A stretch of 49,107 nucleotides of DNA, from positions 1 through 49,107 of the forward strand of contig NZ_BBJB01000063.1 of the NCBI RefSeq assembly GCF_016584665.1, given 5' to 3'. A program made the position numbers and the translations under genes. Origin of the DNA: Pseudanabaena sp. lw0831. GTDB lineage: Bacteria > Cyanobacteriota > Cyanobacteriia > Pseudanabaenales > Pseudanabaenaceae. Below, piece after piece: positions 1 to 6,950 of the stretch (the stretch's first letter is position 1; every line of letters begins with the position of its first letter). The notes below the pieces were generated by a model that saw nothing but the letters and a program-made list of their open reading frames with translations, did no database searches and was not told the origin of the DNA.

Positions 1-26
1 CCCGCCACAACGGTTTTGGGTTTTGA

Positions 27-1952
27 TTAGCTTAAATAGGTGTAACCATTTAAGCAATGCTCGTATTTTTGCAAAAACAACCTTGCTTCATCAAGAGTAA
101 TTTGCTTCTCTTGAAGAGCGCGTTCTGTCTCTTGACGAATATTTTCCAACATCGCATCGCGATTGTACTGCACATATTCTAGAACCTCGGTCATAGAGTC
201 ACCCTTGATTACATGCTCAACCTTATAACCGTCAGAAGTTGCATGAATATGGACTGCATCAGTGTCGCCAAACAAATTATGCAAATCGCCAAGAATTTCT
301 TGATAGGCTCCACCGAGAAACAAAGCCAGAAAATAAGGCTCTTCCGAAATGAAAGGATGTAGCTCTAGAGTGGACTTAACATCGCGCAAATCGATGAAAC
401 GATCGATTTTGCCATCACTGTCACAGGTGAGATCGGCGATCGTGCCGCGACAGTTCGGTTCTTCATTCAGTCGATGGATTGGCATAATGGGGAACAGTTG
501 ATCGATCGCCCAACTATCGGGAGCAGACTGAAATACTGAGAAATTGCAATAGTAAGTCAGCGCCATCGCCTTCTCTAGATCTTCAAGATCATCGGGAACA
601 TAGTTCAGTTTGCGAGTTACCTTGAGAATGCGATCGCAACATTCCCAAAACAGTCGCTCAACTCTGGCGCGTTGTCTGAGCGTGAGATAGCCAAAGGTAA
701 ATAGACTGATCGCCTCTTGATTAAACTGGACAGCATCATGATAAATCTCTTGATAGTTATTCTCATTGATGTTTTCTAGTGTCTCGAAGAGATTGCGGAT
801 AATTAAATGTTCATCTTCTTTTAGTGGCTCAATTGCTTGATTAGGAATTCCGCTAATCCCAACCACATCAAAAACTAAAACTGACTGATGCGAAGCGATC
901 GCCCGACCACTCTCGCTAGTGAGCGTCGGCACAGGCACACCTTTCTCTCCACAAGCATCTTTAATCGCCGCGACAATATCGTAAGCATAGTTCTGCATAC
1001 TATAGTTTTTGGACGCATAGAAATTAGTTTTGGAACCATCATAGTCAACTCCCAAACCACCACCAACATCGAGATGTCCCATCGGTGCACCCAGAGCCGA
1101 AAGCTGCACATAAATCTGTCCCGCCTCCTTTAGAGCATCTTTGATGGTGCTGATGTTGCTAATTTGAGAGCCGATATGGAAGTGCAACAACTTGAGCGAA
1201 TCCAGCATACTTGCAGCTTCCAATTGCTCTACAGCTTCCAAAATTTCCCACATGCTCAAACCAAACTTAGCGCGATCGCCTGTCGAATCCTCCCAATGTC
1301 CCAACCCTTTGGCACTCAGTTTCGCTCTTACGCCAACCACAGGCGCAATTCCCAGCTTAGTTGCAGCGCGGATGATCATTTCTACTTCTTCCAGTTGCTC
1401 GATCACAATGATCGTATTTTGTCCCAACTTTCGTGCTAGTAAAGCCGTCTCAATATATTCGGCATCTTTGTAACCATTGCAGATTAGTAAAGAACCTGGG
1501 GTGCGTAAAGTGGCAAGAGCAATCAATAGTTCAGGCTTAGAACCTGCTTCTAGACCAAACTGAAACGGTTTACCATATTTTGCAATTTCTTCAACCAATT
1601 GACGCTGCTGATTGACTTTGACAGGGAAAACGCCACGATAAACGCCATTGTAGTTATAGCGGGCGATCGCCTTGGCAAATGTAGAGTTAATGCGCTCAAT
1701 GCGATCGGCTAAGATATCCGAAAATCTCACTAATATCGGCAGACGCAACCCTCTCTGCTTCAGATCGTTAACCAAATCAAAGAGGTCAATGCAACCACCG
1801 CGATCGCCCTTGGGGGAGACGGTCACATTACCCGCCTCGTTAATACTGAAATAAGGTTCCCCCCAGCCATTAATGCGATAAAGCGCTTCACTATCTTGAA
1901 TAGTCCACTTTTTCGTATCTGCAACAACAGGTAATTGAATCTCTTGCAACAT
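27..1952 (-). CDS. speA: Biosynthetic arginine decarboxylase (SpeA)
   Basis: PLP-dependent decarboxylase that converts arginine to agmatine, the first step of polyamine synthesis. The 641-residue length fits the SpeA family (about 630-670). The PLP lysine lies in the motif FPVKVNQ (K112), and HFHIGSQ and GGGLGVDYDG belong to the alanine-racemase-type barrel. The C-terminal part (about 480-641) matches the SpeA-specific extension. The ATG start gives the expected N-terminus; the upstream ribosome site is weak. It stands alone and is transcribed away from the Uma2 genes. Function is assigned from family knowledge; the motifs are seen directly. Confidence 0.97.
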   Translation of the reverse strand: MLQEIQLPVVADTKKWTIQDSEALYRINGWGEPYFSINEAGNVTVSPKGDRGGCIDLFDLVNDLKQRGLRLPILVRFSDILADRIERINSTFAKAIARYNYNGVYRGVFPVKVNQQRQLVEEIAKYGKPFQFGLEAGSKPELLIALATLRTPGSLLICNGYKDAEYIETALLARKLGQNTIIVIEQLEEVEMIIRAATKLGIAPVVGVRAKLSAKGLGHWEDSTGDRAKFGLSMWEILEAVEQLEAASMLDSLKLLHFHIGSQISNISTIKDALKEAGQIYVQLSALGAPMGHLDVGGGLGVDYDGSKTNFYASKNYSMQNYAYDIVAAIKDACGEKGVPVPTLTSESGRAIASHQSVLVFDVVGISGIPNQAIEPLKEDEHLIIRNLFETLENINENNYQEIYHDAVQFNQEAISLFTFGYLTLRQRARVERLFWECCDRILKVTRKLNYVPDDLEDLEKAMALTYYCNFSVFQSAPDSWAIDQLFPIMPIHRLNEEPNCRGTIADLTCDSDGKIDRFIDLRDVKSTLELHPFISEEPYFLALFLGGAYQEILGDLHNLFGDTDAVHIHATSDGYKVEHVIKGDSMTEVLEYVQYNRDAMLENIRQETERALQEKQITLDEARLFLQKYEHCLNGYTYLS

Positions 1953-2057
1953 TGTTAATAAACCCTATACACCTTAGATCTACATGCTGGAATAGGCTAC
2001 GCTTTGCGCTGACCGTATCAACTTTAGCACTATCAACGACAGTATCCTAGATGAATT

Positions 2058-2217
2058 GTGCCAAGAGCTAGCAATTCTCATTGTGAAACCGATTTTGGTG
2101 TTTCCAGCGCCTACGGCGCTGGAAACACCAAAATCGGTTTTTTGAAAGCAAGCCATAGGAGTGCTTTCAAAAAACCGATTTTTATAATGAGAATTGCTGG
2201 TGTCAAGAGCTAGCAAT
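2058..2217. repeat. Nested, mutually exclusive hairpins within an 18-bp direct repeat
   Basis: This spacer (1953-2446) has no convincing gene. It holds three stems: A pairs 2071-2082 with 2186-2197, B pairs 2086-2110 with 2116-2140, and C pairs 2131-2150 with 2162-2181. B and C share 2131-2140, so both cannot form at once. The block is bounded by GTGCCAAGAGCTAGCAAT (2058-2075) and a copy with one mismatch (2200-2217). Confidence 0.8.
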
Positions 2218-2314
2218 AAGCAGAGATAAAGAAGTTAGCTGGTCAACGATTTGTCCAGAAACATTGTGTTTTGATTGTTTATCTTGAGCGTTACAGCGCT
2301 TAGCGCTCAAACCC

Positions 2315-2373
2315 GAACCAAGAAATTTTTGAAAGTGTTGCTTTGCAACACTTTCAAAAATTTCTTGTGGTTC
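2315..2373. repeat. Palindromic intergenic repeat
   Basis: Long hairpin with arms around GAACCAAGAAATTTTTGAAA and a loop near TGCTTTGCA. It is preceded by a short GCGCTTAGCGC palindrome. The leader and loop resemble the hairpin at 12220-12270, although the stem sequences differ. Confidence 0.8.
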
Positions 2374-2446
2374 GTTTGATCGGAAATTGCTGTAAAATCT
2401 AGGATAATATATCTTCAATCTCTGCGGAAAGTAAGGATGGAATTAA

Positions 2447-3010
2447 ATGACTACCACCAGTACCAGACCCATCACCTTTGAGCAATATCTGATTTATGAT
2501 GACAGCACAGAAAGGCGTTTTGAATTTGATCATGGAAAATTGGTAGAAATGCCTCCAGCAACTAGACTTCATAACCTTGTGATGATGTTTTTGGCTTTCT
2601 GCTTGCAAACAGAAATTAAAAACTCCCATTATCCATATTGCGTTTCTGTCAATAGTACAAAAATATTTAATGGTTACAGAACTCGTCGTCCAGACATTTT
2701 GGTAATGACGATCGCCCAGTCGCAGAGTTTGGGAAATCAGCCAGATATCCTATATGAACCTTGTTTGCTTGTGGTTGAAGTTGTTAGTCCCACCTGCCGT
2801 TCTGTTGATACCATCGAAAAGCGTGATGAATATGCAAAATTCGGCATTCCTGAATATTGGATCGTTGATTTTACATTGAGTGTTTTCTCAGTTTTAGCTT
2901 TGGATCATGGAGTTTATGTCGAAAGAATTTATAAACAAGACGAACCAATTGTCTCTAATCTATTTCCTGAGATTTTCTTGACTATGAATCAGGTGATACA
3001 GAGCATTTAA
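2447..3010 (+). CDS. Uma2 family (DUF820) endonuclease-fold protein
   Basis: 187-residue Uma2/DUF820 protein of the PD-(D/E)XK nuclease fold, a family greatly expanded in cyanobacteria and of unknown cellular role. Visible family features are the N-terminal FEFDHGKLVEMPPAT segment, RRPDILVM, and LLVVEVVSP followed by KRDEYAKFGIPEYWIVD. It is convergent with a second Uma2 gene (end at 3029), with only 18 bp between the stops. The two proteins are clearly different in sequence, so this is not a recent duplication. The family is secure; activity is inferred. Confidence 0.92.
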   Translation: MTTTSTRPITFEQYLIYDDSTERRFEFDHGKLVEMPPATRLHNLVMMFLAFCLQTEIKNSHYPYCVSVNSTKIFNGYRTRRPDILVMTIAQSQSLGNQPDILYEPCLLVVEVVSPTCRSVDTIEKRDEYAKFGIPEYWIVDFTLSVFSVLALDHGVYVERIYKQDEPIVSNLFPEIFLTMNQVIQSI

Positions 3011-3028
3011 ACCCGAATCGAAAAATAG

Positions 3029-3592
3029 CTACATTTCTAACCAACTAAACAATTCACCAACTGTAAGCTGTAATCCTTCTGCAAAAGCTGGCATAGGCAA
3101 AAGGTCACTTTTATCTTCAAATATAGCTAATGTGCGATCGCTGAAATACACAAATACAATCTCTTCATTGGGGTCGATTAACCAGCCCATCTGTGAGCCA
3201 TGATTGAGGCAATGGATAATATTGCGAATAACTTTAGTTTGGCTTTGGTCAGGAGAGAGGATTTCAATTGTCCAGTCTGGAGCGATCTCAAAAAGATTCG
3301 ATACTTTGCGATCTAGATCGCGAGGAATATGCTCCCAAATAAATACTGAGATGTCAGGTATAATTGACCTACCACCAAAGGTACAACGCAATTCTGAGTA
3401 AGCACGAGCAATGCGTTGAGTCTTGAGTGCGAGGTTAATACTAGAACCAAGATCGAGTTGCAAACTACTGTGTTTTCCTTGGGGCATTGGCTTCTGGATG
3501 ATGTCACCATCAATAAATTCACTAGCGGGCTTAGTTTCAGGAATTTGAAGAAACTCAGTAAGGGTCAAAGGTTTAGTGAGAGTTTGAACCAT
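3029..3592 (-). CDS. Uma2 family (DUF820) endonuclease-fold protein
   Basis: Second Uma2 protein, 187 residues from the chosen start. It has the usual opening VQTLTKPLTLTEFLQIPETK, then PDISVFIWEHIPRD, WTIEILSPDQSQTK, and NHGSQMGWLIDPNE. The frame extends upstream to 3643, but that would leave only a few bases before the divergent ycf46 start. The Met at 3592 gives the family-typical N-terminus; 3604 is also possible. No clear ribosome site supports any of the starts. Confidence 0.9.
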   Translation of the reverse strand: MVQTLTKPLTLTEFLQIPETKPASEFIDGDIIQKPMPQGKHSSLQLDLGSSINLALKTQRIARAYSELRCTFGGRSIIPDISVFIWEHIPRDLDRKVSNLFEIAPDWTIEILSPDQSQTKVIRNIIHCLNHGSQMGWLIDPNEEIVFVYFSDRTLAIFEDKSDLLPMPAFAEGLQLTVGELFSWLEM

Positions 3593-3669
3593 TGCTGTTG
3601 CCATTGTTGCTATAGTTTGCTTTAGATTATAGGCTATAGACATTCTAGCGTTTTATGGCTTGCCGATCG

Positions 3670-5175
3670 ATGAATTTTGAAGCTGACTTAAATCTCACAC
3701 TCCGCGCTCGCTATCCTTTGATTTACATACCTTCAGCAGAAGAAGAACGAGTCGAAGCCGTAATTGCCAATGTGGCAAAATCCCTAGGACGCAGCATATT
3801 TGTATGGGATTTTGTCGATGGTTATCAATCCAATCCCACAGATGCAGGGATGGGTAAGCGTAATCCTTTGCAGGCTCTAGAATTTGTCGATAAAATTCCC
3901 AAAGGTGCGGTGTTTGTATTGCGAGATTTCGATCGCTTTCTTGACGACGTTGCGATCGCACGTAAGCTGAAAAATCTTGCCCGTAGGCTCAAAAGCGAAG
4001 CCCAAAATATCATTGTGATTGCCTCACAGATTAATATTCCTGATAGCCTCAGTGAATTTTTCTCGATTTTAGAATTCCCCCTTCCCAATCCTAATGAATT
4101 AAGAACTGAAATCGATCAAATTGCTTGTTCTGTTAGTTATGCCAATCCGACTTGCGATATTCAACTTGACAAACAAGCGATCGACGATTTGGTTCGCGCT
4201 GGACAAGGCTTATCGCTTGAGAAAATGCGGCGCGTATTAGCAAAGGCGATCGCAGAAAATGGCAGATTACGTCCTGAAGATGTGGAACTAATTCTTGAAG
4301 AAAAGCGCCAAAGTATTCGCCAAACTCAGATTTTAGAATTCTATCCATCGACGACAGAAATTAGTGATATTGGCGGTTTAGATAATCTCAAAGAATGGCT
4401 CTTGCGACGGGGTAGTGCCTTTAGCGATCGCGCCCGTAAGTATGGACTGCCACATCCACGCGGTTTACTTCTCGCAGGAATCCAAGGCACTGGCAAATCC
4501 CTCACAGCTAAAGCAATTTCTCACCATTGGCATTTGCCACTATTGCGCCTTGATGTTGGTCGTCTCTTCGCAGGCTTAGTCGGTGAGAGCGAATCCCGCA
4601 CCCGTCAAATGATTCAGCTTGCTGAAGCTCTTTCTCCCTGTGTATTGTGGATTGATGAAATCGACAAGGCTTTTGCGGGAACTGATGGACGTGGTGATTC
4701 GGGAACGACTAATCGCGTATTCGGTACATTTCTCACATGGATGGCAGAAAAGACTTCACCTGTATTCGTGGTAGCGACTGCGAATAATATTCGCACCTTG
4801 CCGCCCGAACTATTGCGAAAGGGTAGATTTGATGAGGTGTTTTTTGTGGGCTTACCCAATCAAGAAGAGCGATCGCAGATTTTCTCGGTGCATGTAAGCA
4901 AGTACCGCCCTCACAATACTCGCGCCTACGATATCGATCGCCTCGCCTACGAAACGCCAGATTTTTCTGGTGCGGAAATCGAGCAGGGTATTATTGAAGC
5001 AATGCATATTGGCTTCAGTCAAAATCGCGACTTTACCACCGATGATATCCTCGAAGCTGCTAGCCAAATCGTGCCACTGGCTCAAACTGCTCAACAGGAA
5101 ATTCAAGTTTTACAAGAATGGGCTGCTTCAGGTAAAGCAAGGCTTGCATCAAGACAGAATGTGTTCAACAAGTAA
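3670..5175 (+). CDS. ycf46: Ycf46-type AAA+ ATPase
   Basis: AAA+ protein of the Ycf46 family, found in cyanobacteria and red-algal plastids; a link to inorganic-carbon use and photosynthetic regulation has been proposed. Numbered from the upstream ATG at 3655, Walker A is GIQGTGKS (about 275-282), Walker B is LWIDEID (about 331-337), and RKGRFDE (about 388-394) is the arginine-finger region. A divergent N-terminal domain fills about 1-230. The start at 3670 gives MNFEADLNL, the usual Ycf46 N-terminus. The gene is divergent from the minus-strand Uma2 with under 80 bp between starts, so the promoters must be very close. Confidence 0.93.
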   Translation: MNFEADLNLTLRARYPLIYIPSAEEERVEAVIANVAKSLGRSIFVWDFVDGYQSNPTDAGMGKRNPLQALEFVDKIPKGAVFVLRDFDRFLDDVAIARKLKNLARRLKSEAQNIIVIASQINIPDSLSEFFSILEFPLPNPNELRTEIDQIACSVSYANPTCDIQLDKQAIDDLVRAGQGLSLEKMRRVLAKAIAENGRLRPEDVELILEEKRQSIRQTQILEFYPSTTEISDIGGLDNLKEWLLRRGSAFSDRARKYGLPHPRGLLLAGIQGTGKSLTAKAISHHWHLPLLRLDVGRLFAGLVGESESRTRQMIQLAEALSPCVLWIDEIDKAFAGTDGRGDSGTTNRVFGTFLTWMAEKTSPVFVVATANNIRTLPPELLRKGRFDEVFFVGLPNQEERSQIFSVHVSKYRPHNTRAYDIDRLAYETPDFSGAEIEQGIIEAMHIGFSQNRDFTTDDILEAASQIVPLAQTAQQEIQVLQEWAASGKARLASRQNVFNK

Positions 5176-5271
5176 AAACTAAGCTCCTGTAGCAAAGGGT
5201 TTGTAGGGGCTTCGCCCCCGTGCCATCCCCAGACCTCAGCTATCGCAGGAATTCTATCTGCGTAAGGTGAG

Positions 5272-5766
5272 TTAATAAACGGAGATAACTCTATGTCCAA
5301 TGTTTTCGAGAAGATATTGAGCCTGACTAGCGGAATGATCGGTAACAATTGCTGCTACTAAAAACTTGCCATTTTTGACTGCATCTTCAAATTGCGCAGC
5401 GGCAAACATATCCAGTCCTAATCCTGCTAACACATCTAGTAAACCGCTATCGGCAGCAATATATTCCCAGTTTATTGAATTTTCGTGTTCTTGATAATTC
5501 TTAGCAATGACGACAATCTGAGAGGAGCGCAAGCCTTGCCGTTGCAGTTCCGATATGGCTTTTCTAGCTTCTAGCCTAGAAGAAAAAATATCTACTACAG
5601 TAAATATTTTTTTTGATTGAGATGAGGTATTGCCATTTTCTGCATACATCTCTGACGCGATCGCACTTGTGTCTAAACATCTTGCACTAGTTTCTGCGTG
5701 GACAGCCTCCATTCCCAAATTACTAGCATGATCGGAATCAATAGTTTTGTACTGAGTTCGCATCAT
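5272..5766 (-). CDS. General-stress-protein-17M-like domain protein
   Basis: 164-residue protein with a variable N-terminus (about 1-50) and then a domain opening KIFTVVDIFSSRLEARKAIS, followed by QGLRSSQIVVIAKNYQ and NGKFLVAA. This layout resembles the GSP17M-like stress domain. It is clearly paralogous to the gene at 5897-6373: VVDIF, SINWE/K and NGKFLV align. The frame also has a TTG start two codons upstream; ATG at 5766 sits well behind a GGGAG ribosome site. Biochemical role is unknown. Confidence 0.8.
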   Translation of the reverse strand: MMRTQYKTIDSDHASNLGMEAVHAETSARCLDTSAIASEMYAENGNTSSQSKKIFTVVDIFSSRLEARKAISELQRQGLRSSQIVVIAKNYQEHENSINWEYIAADSGLLDVLAGLGLDMFAAAQFEDAVKNGKFLVAAIVTDHSASQAQYLLENIGHRVISVY

Positions 5767-5829
5767 CGTCAATTCTCTCCCTAAATATCTAGAATTGAAA
5801 TATAGAAATCTTAATTCATTAGGACTTAC

Positions 5830-5889
5830 GCATTAACCACAATTCGCAGGGGCAATTCATAAATTGCCCCCGCGAATTATGGTTAATGC
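5830..5889. repeat. Palindrome with GGCAATTCATAAATTGCC core
   Basis: Near-perfect 60-bp palindrome with outer arms GCATTAACCACAATTCGC and a core of the GGCAATTCATGAATTGCC family that recurs across the window. It lies just downstream of the gene at 5897-6373 and could serve as its terminator. Confidence 0.85.
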
Positions 5890-5896
5890 ACCGCCT

Positions 5897-6373
5897 TTAC
5901 TGCATGGTATGTCCAGCTTCTTCTAGGACATGCTGTACTTGACTAGCTTCGCGATCGTTGCCAATCTCGATCACCAAGAACTTGCCATTGTCAACGCCTT
6001 CTACGAATTTGGAAATCGACTGCTTGCTAATTCCTAATTTGGTTAAAACCGCAGTCAATCCACCTTCCTTAGTAATGGTTTTCCAATTGATTGAGCTTTT
6101 AGGGTCTTGATAGCTTTTAGCCACGATCGACATATTCGTAACTCGCAGCCCTTTTTGCTCCATTGTCAACACAGCGCTTTTAGCTTCTTCTTCAGAATCA
6201 AAGATGTCAACCACAGTGACCCTATTGATTAATTCAGATAGAGATCTGCCATCTTCTTCATACATTTCTGGCTCGATCGCATAGTTATTCAGTAAACCTT
6301 CAGTATCGACTGTTTGACCATGGGACTCATTAATTTCGTCAGGTCTAGTTTTTTGCTCAGTTGATATAGTCAT
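5897..6373 (-). CDS. General-stress-protein-17M-like domain protein, paralogue
   Basis: 158-residue paralogue of the gene at 5272-5766. It shares the layout VTVVDIFDSEEEAKSAVLTM, QKGLRVTNMSIVAKSYQ, SSINWKTI, LTKLGIS and NGKFLVIEIGNDREASQVQH. A clear AGGAG ribosome site precedes the ATG. No signal peptide or membrane helix is seen, so it is probably cytoplasmic. The gene is framed symmetrically by two palindromes and by 14-bp inverted repeats, suggesting it moved or was duplicated as a unit. Function unknown. Confidence 0.82.
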   Translation of the reverse strand: MTISTEQKTRPDEINESHGQTVDTEGLLNNYAIEPEMYEEDGRSLSELINRVTVVDIFDSEEEAKSAVLTMEQKGLRVTNMSIVAKSYQDPKSSINWKTITKEGGLTAVLTKLGISKQSISKFVEGVDNGKFLVIEIGNDREASQVQHVLEEAGHTMQ

Positions 6374-6482
6374 GGTATTTTCTCCTAAAGGTTGCTATAA
6401 ACTACTTTGTCAAAGCAATGATTGACTTGATGTTTGAGATCAAGAAATTGAATGACTTCATTGCAAAACTTATGAGACTTTC

Positions 6483-6544
6483 GCAAAATGTATTTCATCG
6501 TAGGGGCAATTCATGAATTGCCCCTACGATGAAATGCGTTTTGC
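6483..6544. repeat. Palindrome with GGCAATTCATGAATTGCC core
   Basis: 62-bp nearly perfect palindrome with outer arms GCAAAATGTATTTCATCGTA and the common core. Its core matches 5830-5889, 14502-14547 and 16080-16119, but its outer arms are unique. It lies in the upstream region of the 5897-6373 gene. Confidence 0.87.
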
Positions 6545-6584
6545 AAGAAATTATTGCGTAAGTCCTAACTTATAAAAGTGATTA

Positions 6585-6911
6585 ACTGGTGTTACGTGGA
6601 AGTTTCTACAGCCCTCACCCCTAGCCCCTCTCCCGCAGGCTACCGTGTACACACAAGTCTAACCGTCTACGTTTCGATTTATCTAAGCCCCCTAAATCCC
6701 CCAATTCTGGGGGACTTTGAAAGAATTTTATTTTCTTGTTCCCCCAGAATTGGGGGCTAGGGGGCGATTAATTGTTGACATGACTGGGTTTTATGACTTG
6801 TGTGTACACGGTAGCTCCCGCAGGAGAGGGGAATAAGAAAAAATATTGGTTTTGCTCCCCTTCTCCTGCGAGAGAAGGGGTTGGGGGATGAGGGTTCCAC
6901 GTAACATCAGT
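6585..6911. repeat. Three-layer nested palindromic element
   Basis: Outer inverted repeat GTTACGTGGAA (6591-6601) with TTCCACGTAAC (6895-6905). Inside is a CCCCTCTCC/GGAGAGGGG hairpin family. At the hairpin loop sits a 175-bp insert (6640-6814) whose ends CTACCGTGTACACACAAGTC and its complement form an inverted repeat, and which contains its own GCCCCCT/AGGGGGC palindrome. The insert is flanked by the 10-bp direct repeat CTCCCGCAGG (6630-6639 and 6815-6824). This is the same composite as 19233-19515 in reverse orientation. Confidence 0.85.
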
Positions 6912-6913
6912 GA

Positions 6914-6950
6914 TGAAGAAAGATATACTCTGTGGGTACATCTTTCTTCA
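6914..6950 (-). terminator. Possible stem-loop at the 3' end of the NACHT gene
   Basis: TGAAGAAAGAT (6914-6924) pairs with ATCTTTCTTCA (6940-6950), directly after the NACHT stop codon. There is no U-tract, so termination is uncertain. Confidence 0.4.

Larger units (their letters stand above)
5819..6568. mobile_element. Candidate gene-carrying unit with 14-bp terminal inverted repeats
   Basis: A perfect 14-bp inverted repeat, TTAGGACTTACGCA, lies at 5819-5832 and 6555-6568. Just inside each end is a long hairpin (5830-5889 and 6483-6544) with the same core, and the stress-protein gene 5897-6373 lies between them. There is no transposase and no clear target duplication. AGGACTTACGCA-like ends also occur on small cyanobacterial repeats, so two independent small elements flanking the gene is the main alternative. 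Confidence 0.45.

Noticed and set aside
1-26. Bases before the speA stop
   Set aside because: Too short to support any feature.
6578-6760. 60-codon ORF in the spacer before the NACHT gene
   Set aside because: It lies entirely in the nested palindromic element and reads through repeat arms.
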